Of a stretch of 13,218 nt of DNA, positions 5,669-11,796 are shown piece after piece. The number at the start of each line of letters is the position of its first letter. Position 1 is the first letter of the stretch. Below the pieces are notes generated by a model that was not told the DNA's origin, did not search any database, and saw only the letters and a list, made by a program, of their open reading frames with translations. This DNA is from an uncultured Oscillospiraceae bacterium (GTDB lineage Bacteria > Bacillota > Clostridia > Oscillospirales > Oscillospiraceae). Made by a program: the position numbers and the translations under genes. Where the stretch lies: the NCBI GenBank assembly GCA_934661735.1, contig CAKUJN010000057.1, positions 1 through 13,218 on the forward strand, given 5' to 3'.

Positions 5669-7450
5669 TTATATTGCGTACTGACTCTGATAGATTTCGC
5701 TGTAGAAGCCCTGCTTTTCCAGAAGCTCGCGGTGCGTACCCTGCTCGACGATCTGGCCGTCGCGCACGACCAGAATCAGATCGGCGTCCACAATGGTGGA
5801 AAGGCGGTGCGCGATGATGAAGCAGGTCTTGCCGCGCATGAGCTTGTCCATGGCCTTCTGGATGAGCAGCTCGGTCCGGGTGTCGACATTGGATGTCGCC
5901 TCGTCCAGAATCAGAAGTTCGCGGTCGGCCAGCAGCGCGCGGGCAATGGTCAGAAGCTGCTTCTGACCGCCTGAAAGGGTGATGCGGTCGCTGCCGATGA
6001 CGGTGTCATAGCCCTTCGGGAGCGTGCGGATGAAGTGGTCGCAGTATGCCTCGTCGCACGCGCGGACGATTTCGTCGCGCGTTGCCTCCGGACGGCCGAA
6101 GGCGATATTCTCGGCGATTGTACCGCCGAAAAGCCATGTGTCCTGCAGGACCATGCCGAAGCGGGCGCGTGTGGAGGCACGGGAGTACTGAGAAACCTCA
6201 CGGCCGCCCAGCAGAATCTGACCGCTGTCGATGTCGTAAAAGCGCATCAGCAGATTGACCAGCGTGGTTTTGCCTGCGCCGGTCGGGCCGACGATGGCGA
6301 TATGCTGACCCTTTTCCACATGGACCGAGAAGTTGCGGATCAGCGGCACATCCGGCGTATAGGAGAAGCTAACGTCGTGGAATTCGACCGAGCCGTCGCC
6401 CGTATCCGGAAGCTCCTGCGGCACGGGCTCTTCCTCCGGAAGCTCAAGCAGCGTCACCAGACGGCTTGCCGCCGCGCTTGCCTGTTGAAGCGTGCTCAGA
6501 CCGTTTGAAATCTGCTCCAGCGGTTCGGAGAACTGCCGTGCGAAGAGCACGGCGGTGACGACGGTGCCCACCGGCACGTTGTGCCGGACAATCAGCCAGC
6601 CGCCAAGCAGGTTGATTGCGATATAGGCCAGCGAATTGGACGCGGCAATCACGGGCTGTACGACGGCGGAGAGGAAAACGGCGTCGGATTCGGCCTTGAT
6701 CAGCGAACGGTTGATTTCCGCATGCTTTTCACAGCACGCCTCCTCCAGATGATACGCCTTTGTAGCGGCGAAGTTTGTGTACGATTCTTCAATGACCGAG
6801 TACAGACGGCCGGATTCGTGGAACATCTTATGGAAATGCCGTTTGGACCTGCCGGCGATGCGGGCGGAGAGCCAGATGGAAAGCGGCATGAACGCGACAA
6901 CGACGATGGCCAGCTGCCAGTTCTGGATGAACAGCATCACCGCGATGGCGAGTACCTGCAAAAAACCGCCCATGATCGTATCAATAACCGAGTGCAGAGA
7001 GTTACCGATGCGGGACACGTCGCCCGTCATGCGGGAGAGAATTTCGCCGACCGGCGTGTGATCGACATAGCTGACCGGCAGGCGCTGAATTTTGTCGGAG
7101 AGCTTGATGCGCAGATTGCAGGTGAAATAGCGGCTGACCGCCTTGTTGAGCAGCAGCATTTTACAGTAGGAGACAACGGCGCGCAGCAGATATGCCGCGC
7201 CCAGCAGCGCGATGACCGGCAGGACGGCCGACGTCAGGCTTCCCGCCGCACCGCCGGCAAAGTCGATCAGCCGCTGGACGATGTCGCCGGTCAGCGTGGG
7301 AATGGCCAGCGCGCAGCCGACCAGAATCAGACTGAGCACGCAGGCCAGCACCAGCTGCCAGCGAATCTCCTTTGCACCGCGCAGCAGCTGAAGCAGCGCG
7401 CCCTTGCGCGGCGGCTCGGCGTCCTGATTGTAATTGCGGTAACGTCTCAT
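5669..7450 (-). CDS. ABC exporter half-transporter, catalytically canonical partner
   Basis: A 593-residue permease fused to an ATPase. The membrane domain (about 30-320, around six segments) precedes the nucleotide-binding domain (about 350-590). Walker A is GPTGAGKT (388-395), the Q loop Gln436, the signature LSGGQ (492-496), Walker B LLILDE ending in the catalytic Glu517, and the switch histidine is His548 (IAHRLS). All catalytic residues are present. It is translationally coupled to the half-transporter encoded upstream: its ATG overlaps that stop (ATGA) and GGAGGC lies 8 bases ahead at 7459-7464. Such pairs form heterodimers of the LmrCD/BmrCD/TM287-288 class, where this subunit supplies the catalytic base. 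Substrates of the class are drugs, lipids or peptides; nothing here identifies one. It is the last gene of the operon, followed by a strong terminator. Confidence 0.92.
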   Translation of the reverse strand: MRRYRNYNQDAEPPRKGALLQLLRGAKEIRWQLVLACVLSLILVGCALAIPTLTGDIVQRLIDFAGGAAGSLTSAVLPVIALLGAAYLLRAVVSYCKMLLLNKAVSRYFTCNLRIKLSDKIQRLPVSYVDHTPVGEILSRMTGDVSRIGNSLHSVIDTIMGGFLQVLAIAVMLFIQNWQLAIVVVAFMPLSIWLSARIAGRSKRHFHKMFHESGRLYSVIEESYTNFAATKAYHLEEACCEKHAEINRSLIKAESDAVFLSAVVQPVIAASNSLAYIAINLLGGWLIVRHNVPVGTVVTAVLFARQFSEPLEQISNGLSTLQQASAAASRLVTLLELPEEEPVPQELPDTGDGSVEFHDVSFSYTPDVPLIRNFSVHVEKGQHIAIVGPTGAGKTTLVNLLMRFYDIDSGQILLGGREVSQYSRASTRARFGMVLQDTWLFGGTIAENIAFGRPEATRDEIVRACDEAYCDHFIRTLPKGYDTVIGSDRITLSGGQKQLLTIARALLADRELLILDEATSNVDTRTELLIQKAMDKLMRGKTCFIIAHRLSTIVDADLILVVRDGQIVEQGTHRELLEKQGFYSEIYQSQYAI

Positions 7451-9171
7451 TTGCTTCCGCCTCCTGTCTGGGAGGCATAGATCTCCCGATAAATGGCGCA
7501 GCGCTCAAGCAGCTGCGTGTGCGTGCCGTGATCGATCAGACGGCCCTTATCCATGACAAAAATCTGATCGGAGTTCATGGCGGAGGTGATGCGCTGGGTA
7601 ATGACGATCTGTGTGCGTCCGGCGATTTTTTCGTTGAGCGCCTGACGAAGCCGTGCCTCGGTCAGAAAGTCCAGCGCGGAGAACGAGTCGTCGAAAATGT
7701 AGATGGGGGCGTCCTTGACGATTGCGCGCGCGATGCAAAGCCGCTGCTTCTGGCCGCCGGAGAGATTCTTACCGGACTCGGCCAGCTCGTGCTCCAGTCC
7801 GTCGGGGAGCGTGGCGATGTAATCCGAAAGCTGTGCGATGGATGCGGCCTGCTGGATTTCGGCCTCGGACGCATCGGGAGATCCAAGCTGGATATTGCGG
7901 CGGATGGTGCCGGTGTAGACGGCCGCCCGCTGCAGCACGCAGCTGATGCTGCGGCGGATGGAGCCATGCTCCAGACCGGCGGCGTCAACGCCGTCAAACA
8001 GAATCCGGCCCTCGGTGGGGGAGCGGAAAGCCAGCAGAAGCTGTACAAGCGTGCTCTTGCCGGAGCCAGTGCCGCCGATGACCGAAACCTTCTGACCAGG
8101 GAGAATGGTGAGCGAAATGTCGCTGACGGCGGGCTCGACCGCGCCGTCATAGCGGAATGTGACGTGGTCAAATGTGATCGCGCCGCCGAAGCAGTGCGTG
8201 CTGTCGCCGCCGTTTTCGTCGGCAGGCGGAAGATCCAGCACCTCGGAGATTCGCCGCGCCGCAACCTGCGCGTGCGGGAACATGACTACGGCCATGCCGG
8301 CCATCATCACGCCGTTGGCAATCAGCGCGGCATATTGTACGATGGCAAATACATCGCCGCCGGTCAGGCCGGTGCGGCCCGCGCCGATCTGTACGGAGCC
8401 TGCCCACAGGATGATCAGCACGGAGACGTTCAGGAAAAACACGCCGATTGGGCTGATTGCCTGCATGCGGACGTTGGCGTTGATGATGTTTTCCGCCATG
8501 ACGCGCGTGGCGTCGGCGATCTTGTCGTGCTGCATCTGCTCCTTGTTAAAGGCGCGGATGACACGGATGCCGTGCAGGCGCTCGCGCATCAGATCGTTCT
8601 GCACATCAATGTAGTGGTCGGATTTTTCATGCAGGGGCGTGATGCCGCGGCTGGCCAGAAGCACAACGCCAAAGACCAGCGGGATTGACGCCAGCAGAAT
8701 CAGCGACAGCGTCACGCTCTTGCGCATGGCAAGTGCCACGCCGCCGATGAACAGAATCGGAATCGTGATCAGGCTTCCGGAGACGAGCGAGGCGATCCAG
8801 GAGATGGTGTTGACGTCGTTGGTCGAGCGGGTGAGGAGCGCGGCGGTGCCGAAAGATTCAAAATCCTCAAAACGGATTTCGTTGACGCGGCGGAACACCG
8901 CCGAGCGGATATCGCCGTTGAAGCCCGCGACAACCTGCGCGCTGAGCTTGCGCCCCAGCAGAAGCGTCGCCAGGCCGAGCGCCGCGACCAGGAGCATCAG
9001 CCCGCAGCAGCGCGCGATGTAGGCAAAGTCCGCCTGCCGGACACCGTTATTGAGAATGCTGCTCATGATGGTGGGCAGCAGCAGGTCGCAGACCGTGGCA
9101 AGGGAGACCAGCAGCATGGCCAGCACCGTTTTGCCTCGATAGGGTGTGAGAAATGGGATAATCTTTTTCAT
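7447..9171 (-). CDS. ABC exporter half-transporter, degenerate-site partner
   Basis: A 574-residue permease-ATPase fusion, first gene of a two-gene exporter operon. The membrane domain occupies about residues 12-310. The ATPase domain has Walker A GGTGSGKS (366-373), Q-loop Gln414, signature LSGGQ (470-474) and Walker B IYIFDD (490-495). Two catalytic positions are altered in the way known for heterodimeric exporters: Asp495 replaces the catalytic glutamate and Gln526 (VITQRIT) replaces the switch histidine. The ATP site built on this subunit's Walker motifs is therefore expected to hydrolyse poorly, while its intact LSGGQ serves the partner's active site. The start at 9171 gives the usual N terminus (MKKIIPFLTPYRGK) and fits a predicted transcript start near 9236. 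The Shine-Dalgarno there (GGAACGGAAC) is weak, so ATG 9228, giving an N terminus MTHKYS, is a less likely alternative. The frame is open further upstream, but that part lies in the promoter. Confidence 0.9.
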   Translation of the reverse strand: MKKIIPFLTPYRGKTVLAMLLVSLATVCDLLLPTIMSSILNNGVRQADFAYIARCCGLMLLVAALGLATLLLGRKLSAQVVAGFNGDIRSAVFRRVNEIRFEDFESFGTAALLTRSTNDVNTISWIASLVSGSLITIPILFIGGVALAMRKSVTLSLILLASIPLVFGVVLLASRGITPLHEKSDHYIDVQNDLMRERLHGIRVIRAFNKEQMQHDKIADATRVMAENIINANVRMQAISPIGVFFLNVSVLIILWAGSVQIGAGRTGLTGGDVFAIVQYAALIANGVMMAGMAVVMFPHAQVAARRISEVLDLPPADENGGDSTHCFGGAITFDHVTFRYDGAVEPAVSDISLTILPGQKVSVIGGTGSGKSTLVQLLLAFRSPTEGRILFDGVDAAGLEHGSIRRSISCVLQRAAVYTGTIRRNIQLGSPDASEAEIQQAASIAQLSDYIATLPDGLEHELAESGKNLSGGQKQRLCIARAIVKDAPIYIFDDSFSALDFLTEARLRQALNEKIAGRTQIVITQRITSAMNSDQIFVMDKGRLIDHGTHTQLLERCAIYREIYASQTGGGSK

Positions 9172-9242
9172 GGTTCCGTTCCGTTTCTTTCGTGCATATA
9201 CATAAAAATCTGAATATTTGTGCGTCATGCATACAAACATAG

Positions 9243-9271
9243 ATATTAGCACAGGTGTTTGAATAAGGCAA
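9243..9271 (-). promoter_or_regulatory. promoter of the ABC exporter operon
   Basis: On the minus strand TTGCCT (9271-9266), 17 bases, then TAATAT (9248-9243), both close to sigma-A hexamers. The predicted start is near 9236, giving a leader of about 65 bases to the ATG at 9171. No obvious operator dyad or attenuator was seen and no regulator gene adjoins the operon, so its control is unknown. Confidence 0.7.
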
Positions 9272-9309
9272 GTAAAAAATCGGTTGTATGCGACGGAACA
9301 GCCTCCGGC

Positions 9310-9378
9310 GGCGATTCTGCCGCGCAGACCGTATGGGCGGACGGACCTGTCCGTCCTGTTCGTTTTTTGTAAACGAAC
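9310..9378. repeat. three short stem-loops at the start of the non-coding island
   Basis: Three hairpins follow each other: GCGGC/GCCGC (about 9310-9325), GGACGGA/TCCGTCC (9339-9345 with 9350-9356), and GTTCGTTT/AAACGAAC (9358-9365 with 9371-9378). They lie upstream of the ABC operon promoter and directly beside inverted-repeat copy A. No gene or clear terminator function can be assigned. Confidence 0.5.
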
Positions 9379-9380
9379 GT

Positions 9381-9515
9381 CTGTAGGGGCCGATGTGGGC
9401 ATCGGCCCGTTTGTCCGTATTCACCGTAACTGCCGTTTTTGCAGTTACACTGCAACTGTGCCTTCGGCGACCCACTTTTTCTGCCTTGCCAGAAAAAGTG
9501 GGCAAAAAGAGGCGC
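9381..9515 (+). repeat. structured repeat element, copy A
   Basis: A 135-base element with a homologous inverted copy at 9987-10113. It begins CTGTAGGGGCC, whose GGGCCGATG (9387-9395) pairs with CATCGGCCC (9400-9408). Next comes CCGTATTCACCG and a hairpin GTAACTGC/GCAGTTAC (9426-9448), then TGCCTTCGGCGACC. The main hairpin CCCACTTTTTCTG (9471-9483) pairs with CAGAAAAAGTGGG (9490-9502), and the element ends CAAAAAGAGGCGC. No protein-coding signal is convincing. It looks like a dispersed non-autonomous intergenic repeat; whether it moves or is transcribed is unknown. Confidence 0.75.
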
Positions 9516-9748
9516 CGGAAACGAATCGGACTGTACCGCAAGCCACAGAAAGAGCCCGTAGAAGAACGCTGCGGCCAGCACACGATAAACTGTCTACAAA
9601 TCTGGACTACAGCGCCGCCTGTGTGGAACAACGCTCCCATCGGAAACAGTTGCCGCGCAAGGAGATGGCAAAACACCCTGCTGTGGAAATAACAGCGCAC
9701 CTACATATGCGCCGATGGTGCACAGTATTCGCGTTCTGTTGTACATGT
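9516..9748. other. non-coding stretch between repeat copies
   Basis: This 233-base stretch lies inside the inverted-repeat pair. Frames are open on both strands, but their translations mix basic, Cys- and His-rich or short hydrophobic runs, with no ribosome binding site and no family resemblance. No strong hairpin, promoter or terminator was seen. A degraded gene end on the minus strand (a hydrophobic run near 9550-9590) cannot be excluded. Confidence 0.5.
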
Positions 9749-9782
9749 TTGTAGGGGCCGATGTAGGCATCGGCCCCTACAA
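9749..9782. repeat. perfect 15-bp hairpin of the GTAGGGGCCGATG family
   Basis: TTGTAGGGGCCGATG (9749-9763) pairs without mismatch with CATCGGCCCCTACAA (9768-9782) around the loop TAGG. The arm sequence repeats the first hairpin of copies A and B, so this is a third, solo and best-preserved member of that module, placed roughly midway between them. It has no T tract on either side, so it is not an ordinary intrinsic terminator. Confidence 0.8.
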
Positions 9783-9911
9783 GGTGCAGTGCATGAACAA
9801 GATTGGCCGAGTATTCCGGAAATGAGTAGAAGCGAGGTTGATGCAGTCTGCCCGCAAATGCGTGTAGTACATTGGCCGGAACCATAAGCTATCGGGAAAA
9901 TAACAATTCTG

Positions 9912-9981
9912 CGCCCGTCAGGGCGTTCAGGCCGCGGAGCGGCCAAAGAATCGCGCGCGTCAGCGCGCAATATGACGCGTC
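9912..9981. repeat. three consecutive GC stem-loops plus a palindrome
   Basis: CGCCC/GGGCG (9912-9925, loop GTCA), GGCCGC/GCGGCC (9930-9944, loop GGA) and GCGCGC/GCGCGC (9953-9968, loop GTCA) stand in a row. The palindrome GACGCGTC (9974-9981) follows, immediately before inverted-repeat copy B. Two of the loops are identical. No T tract or gene adjoins them. Confidence 0.6.
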
Positions 9982-9986
9982 CCCAA

Positions 9987-10113
9987 GCGCCTCTTTTTGC
10001 CTACTTTTTCTGGCGCAGCAGAAAAAGTAGGTCGCCGAAGGCACGGCTGTGGTGTTGCCGCATCAACGGCAGTTCCGGTGAATACCGGAAAAGAGGGCCG
10101 ATGGCCCCTACAG
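9987..10113 (-). repeat. structured repeat element, copy B (inverted relative to copy A)
   Basis: The reverse complement runs CTGTAGGGGCC, ATCGGCCC, CCGGTATTCACCG, AACTGCCG, GTGCCTTCGGCGACC, main hairpin, CAAAAAGAGGCGC, collinear with copy A. The main hairpin is CCTACTTTTTCTG (10000-10012, plus strand) with CAGAAAAAGTAGG (10019-10031). Its third base pair differs from copy A on both sides, so pairing is kept. The first hairpin has lost one arm segment and its loop (GATGTGGGC in A). The two copies face each other across about 470 bases. Confidence 0.75.
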
Positions 10114-10145
10114 GGTTCGGTAGGAATCGCCCACGGAGCGACAGC

Positions 10146-10160
10146 TGCGGCTCTGCCGCA
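10146..10160. repeat. short hairpin beside the xpt terminator
   Basis: TGCGGC (10146-10151) pairs with GCCGCA (10155-10160) around the loop TCT. It lies just past the xpt terminator on the minus strand and has no T tract of its own; it may assist termination or belong to the repeat island. Confidence 0.4.
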
Positions 10161-10190
10161 AAGAATAAGCGCCGCCTTTGCAGGCGGCGC
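10161..10190 (-). terminator. terminator of xpt
   Basis: On the minus strand GCGCCGCCT (10190-10182) pairs perfectly with AGGCGGCGC (10177-10169) around a four-base loop, followed by TTATTCTTT. It starts 17 bases after the xpt stop codon. It ends the transcript before any second gene, so no pbuX-like permease follows xpt here. Confidence 0.82.
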
Positions 10191-10207
10191 AGATTGAAAG
10201 CAGATAA

Positions 10208-10786
10208 TTACTCGTCGTCGCGGAACACGATGCAGCCAGGCTCCGCCTTTTCGATGATGGCCAGCGATTTGAGATTGACGCCCGCCTCGCGCAGCTTGTC
10301 GCCGCCGTGCTGGAAGCCCTTTTCCACCGCGCAGCCGATGCCGACCAGTTCACAGCCGGCGCTGGTGACGATTTCGCACAGGCCGCGCATGGCCTCGCCG
10401 CGGGCAAGGAAGTCGTCGATGATCAAAACGCGGTCGCCCGCATGCAGCCACTCCTTCGACACAATCAGCGTGACCTTTTTGCGATAGGTATACGACGCAA
10501 TCTCACTGCAATACAGGCCGCCCTCGATGTTGTCGCTCTTTGCCTTTTTGGCGAAAATCATGGGCTTGCCATAGCGGTACGCACAGACAGTCGCCAGCGC
10601 GATGCCGCTGGCCTCGGCGGTCAGAATCACGTCGACCTTGGAGAGGTCGAAGTGTCTGGCGAATTCGTCCGCCAGCTCCGCAAGGAACTGGCAGTCCACG
10701 CGGTGATTCAGAAAGCCGTCGACCTTGACGATGTTGCCTGGGAGAATTTTACCCTCTCTGCGAATCCGTTCTTTGAGTGCCTCCAT
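10208..10786 (-). CDS. xpt: xanthine phosphoribosyltransferase
   Basis: A 192-residue cytoplasmic enzyme that converts xanthine and PRPP to XMP in purine salvage. The length and the N terminus (MEALKERIRREGKILPGNIV) are typical of Xpt. The type I PRTase PRPP-binding loop is VLIIDDFLARGEA (120-132), and TAEASGIALA (56-65) precedes the flexible loop region. The ATG at 10786 is preceded by AAGGAGG 9 bases ahead. The gene has its own promoter (10976-11004) and a leader with a guanine-class purine riboswitch and intrinsic terminator, so high guanine or hypoxanthine should shut it off. It lies downstream of hpt on the same strand, forming a salvage pair that is regulated separately. It is a monocistronic unit with a terminator right after the stop. 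Confidence 0.95.
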   Translation of the reverse strand: MEALKERIRREGKILPGNIVKVDGFLNHRVDCQFLAELADEFARHFDLSKVDVILTAEASGIALATVCAYRYGKPMIFAKKAKSDNIEGGLYCSEIASYTYRKKVTLIVSKEWLHAGDRVLIIDDFLARGEAMRGLCEIVTSAGCELVGIGCAVEKGFQHGGDKLREAGVNLKSLAIIEKAEPGCIVFRDDE

Positions 10787-10802
10787 GAAGCCTGTCCTCC
10801 TT

Positions 10803-10854
10803 AAAATATAAAAAATGACAGCTCCTTTGCCGCGGGAATGCGGAAAGAGCTGCC
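10803..10854 (-). terminator. riboswitch-controlled terminator in the xpt leader
   Basis: On the minus strand GGCAGCTC (10854-10847) pairs with GAGCTGTC (10824-10817). The inner CCGC/GCGG and TTT/AAA segments extend the stem with small bulges, and ATTTTTTATATTTT follows (10816-10803). The T-rich run ends just ahead of the xpt Shine-Dalgarno. Its 5' arm is complementary to the 5' strand of aptamer helix P1, which makes it the expected regulated terminator. Confidence 0.8.
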
Positions 10855-10860
10855 AACCGA

Positions 10861-10886
10861 GCCGCAGGAGATACCCCTCCCGCGGC
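10861..10886 (-). other. intermediate hairpin of the xpt expression platform
   Basis: GCCGCGGGAG (10886-10877, minus strand) pairs with CTCCTGCGGC (10870-10861) over 10 bp, one of them a G-U wobble, around a six-base loop, between aptamer and terminator. Its 5' arm can also pair perfectly over 10 bases with TCCCGCGGCA (10837-10828) in the terminator's 3' half, so it may be part of the switching mechanism. Confidence 0.6.
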
Positions 10887-10892
10887 AGACTT

Positions 10893-10956
10893 CCAATAGT
10901 CGCGGCTTTGGCGCCGCGGTAGAAACATCCGAGCCATACATTCGGAACTATATTGG
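10893..10956 (-). promoter_or_regulatory. purine riboswitch aptamer, guanine class
   Basis: A 64-base aptamer lies ahead of xpt. On the minus strand: P1 CCAAT/ATTGG; J1/2 ATAGT; P2 TCCGA/TCGGA with loop containing TATGG; the hallmark J2/3 GTTTCTACC; P3 CGCGGC/GCCGCG with loop GCCAAA; then J3/1 ACT. GG in loop 2 and CC in loop 3 can make the known loop-loop contact. The discriminating base in J3/1 is C (plus-strand G at 10899), as in guanine rather than adenine riboswitches. Ligand binding should stabilise P1 and allow the terminator at 10803-10854 to form, repressing xpt. Confidence 0.93.
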
Positions 10957-10975
10957 CAGCTATTTGATTGGGACT

Positions 10976-11004
10976 AGTCTACACTACGCGGACACGCGCG
11001 TCAA
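10976..11004 (-). promoter_or_regulatory. xpt promoter
   Basis: On the minus strand TTGACG (11004-10999), a 17-base spacer and TAGACT (10981-10976) make a strong sigma-A-type promoter. The predicted start is near 10969, about 13 bases ahead of the riboswitch P1 helix, so the whole aptamer is in the leader. Confidence 0.78.
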
Positions 11005-11065
11005 TAGCTTTTTGAAAAAATACGGCGATTGCGAAGCTTCGACACAGGCAAATGCGCAGGGCGCG

Positions 11066-11620
11066 TTATTTTGCGTAGCACTCGGGACGGAGCACGCCGA
11101 TATAGGGGAGGTTCCGGTAGTAGTTGGCGTAATCCAGACCGTAACCGACGACAAATTCGTTGCCGATTTCAAAGCCGCACATGTCGGTTTTGTACTCGCT
11201 GGGGTGCGCGCCGGCCTTGTCCAGAAATGAAATGGTCGTGATGGACGCAGGCTGACGGGCGGCGAACAGCTGACGCAGGTAGTGCATGGTGAGGCCCGAG
11301 TCGATGATATCCTCGACAATGACAACGTGCCGGCCGGTGATGTTGTTGTCCAGATCCTTGATCAGACGCACAACGCCGGTGGACTGCGCGTGCTGGCCAT
11401 AGCTGGACACGGCGATGAAGTCCATGTCGATGGCGCAGTTCATGCTCCGGCAGAGGTCAATATAGAAGAACGAGGCGCCCTTGAGCACGCAGACCAGCAC
11501 CGGACGCTCGCTTCCGAGCTTTGCGGTCAGGTCGGCGCCGAGCTGCTCGACGCGCGCGGCGATGGTTTTTTCGGTAAAGAGGACGCGTTCAATGTCCTGT
11601 TCGGGGGTACGGATGAGCAT
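11066..11620 (-). CDS. hpt: hypoxanthine phosphoribosyltransferase
   Basis: A 184-residue cytoplasmic enzyme that makes IMP (and usually GMP) from hypoxanthine (guanine) and PRPP. Visible motifs: LKGASFF (46-52) in the conserved loop that binds pyrophosphate, SSYG (72-75) at the flexible loop, the PRPP loop VVIVEDIIDSGLT (99-111), and the C-terminal VVGYGLDY (157-164) near the base-binding end. The length is normal for bacterial HPRT. AAGGAG 8 bases ahead supports the ATG at 11620. It has its own promoter, divergent from and overlapping that of a LysR-type regulator. In many Gram-positives hpt lies between tilS and ftsH; here it stands alone upstream of xpt. No clear terminator follows; the xpt promoter begins 62 bases past the stop. 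Confidence 0.95.
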   Translation of the reverse strand: MLIRTPEQDIERVLFTEKTIAARVEQLGADLTAKLGSERPVLVCVLKGASFFYIDLCRSMNCAIDMDFIAVSSYGQHAQSTGVVRLIKDLDNNITGRHVVIVEDIIDSGLTMHYLRQLFAARQPASITTISFLDKAGAHPSEYKTDMCGFEIGNEFVVGYGLDYANYYRNLPYIGVLRPECYAK

Positions 11621-11687
11621 GACAGATCTCCTTGCTTTGAAATTGCGTCAGTCGACGCGGCAATATGTCCGCGCCGTCCGGCGCAAA

Positions 11688-11732
11688 CAGTGCTGGACTT
11701 TTCACAGCCCATCCATTATAATCAAAGCACTG
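11688..11732. promoter_or_regulatory. dyad spanning the hpt/LysR divergent promoters
   Basis: CAGTGCT (11688-11694) and AGCACTG (11726-11732) are perfect inverted arms 31 bases apart, bracketing the shared -10 region at 11715-11722. The distance between arm centres is 38 bp. This is a candidate operator, possibly for the adjacent LysR-type regulator, but the arms do not by themselves match the compact T-N11-A LysR box. Confidence 0.35.
11694..11722 (+). promoter_or_regulatory. candidate promoter of the LysR-type regulator gene
   Basis: TGGACT (11694-11699), a 17-base spacer and TATAAT (11717-11722) point toward the regulator gene, with a predicted start near 11729 and a leader of about 68 bases. 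The -10 lies within the palindrome ATTATAAT (11715-11722), shared with the hpt promoter on the other strand. Confidence 0.5.
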
Positions 11733-11743
11733 GGATAAGTAAA
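11715..11743 (-). promoter_or_regulatory. hpt promoter
   Basis: On the minus strand TTTACT (11743-11738), 17 bases, and a perfect TATAAT (11720-11715). The predicted start is near 11708, giving a leader of about 88 bases that contains a small hairpin GCGCC/GGCGC. No riboswitch-like motif was seen in this leader, in contrast to xpt. Confidence 0.65.
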
Positions 11744-11796
11744 ATAGATATATTTAATTGAAAATATAAAATGCTCTTATGAAAGGGGAAGCGGCT

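Noticed and set aside
7372..8688. 438-codon plus-strand frame opposite the ABC exporter genes
   Set aside because: It crosses the junction of two well-supported minus-strand genes and has no recognisable domain.
9172..9402. N-terminal extension of the first ABC subunit
   Set aside because: The frame is open, but this stretch contains the -35 and -10 of the operon. The family's normal N terminus begins at the ATG at 9171.
9047..9700. 217-codon minus-strand frame overlapping the start of the ABC operon
   Set aside because: It passes through the operon promoter and into the ABC gene in the wrong frame, and contains the repeat; no start signal.
9284..9754. 156-codon plus-strand frame in the non-coding island
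   Set aside because: It runs through the repeat hairpins; the Cys/Arg-rich translation of the repeat (SATHFFCLARKS and similar) is what such repeats give in any genome position. No ribosome binding site.
9280..10168. CRISPR array or tandem repeat locus
   Set aside because: The repeats are a few inverted hairpin modules at irregular distances, with no regular direct repeat-spacer pattern and no cas genes.
10893..10956. Adenine-class assignment of the purine riboswitch
   Set aside because: The specificity base in J3/1 is C, not U, and the downstream gene is xpt, both pointing to the guanine class.
11005..11065. Intrinsic terminator after hpt
   Set aside because: The palindrome CGAAGCTTCG can form only a very short stem and the TTTTTT run lies well beyond it. 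I could not support a terminator.
11779..11796. Upstream start for the LysR regulator
   Set aside because: No ribosome binding site precedes 11779, while AAGGGG is well placed for 11797, which gives the usual LysR N terminus.
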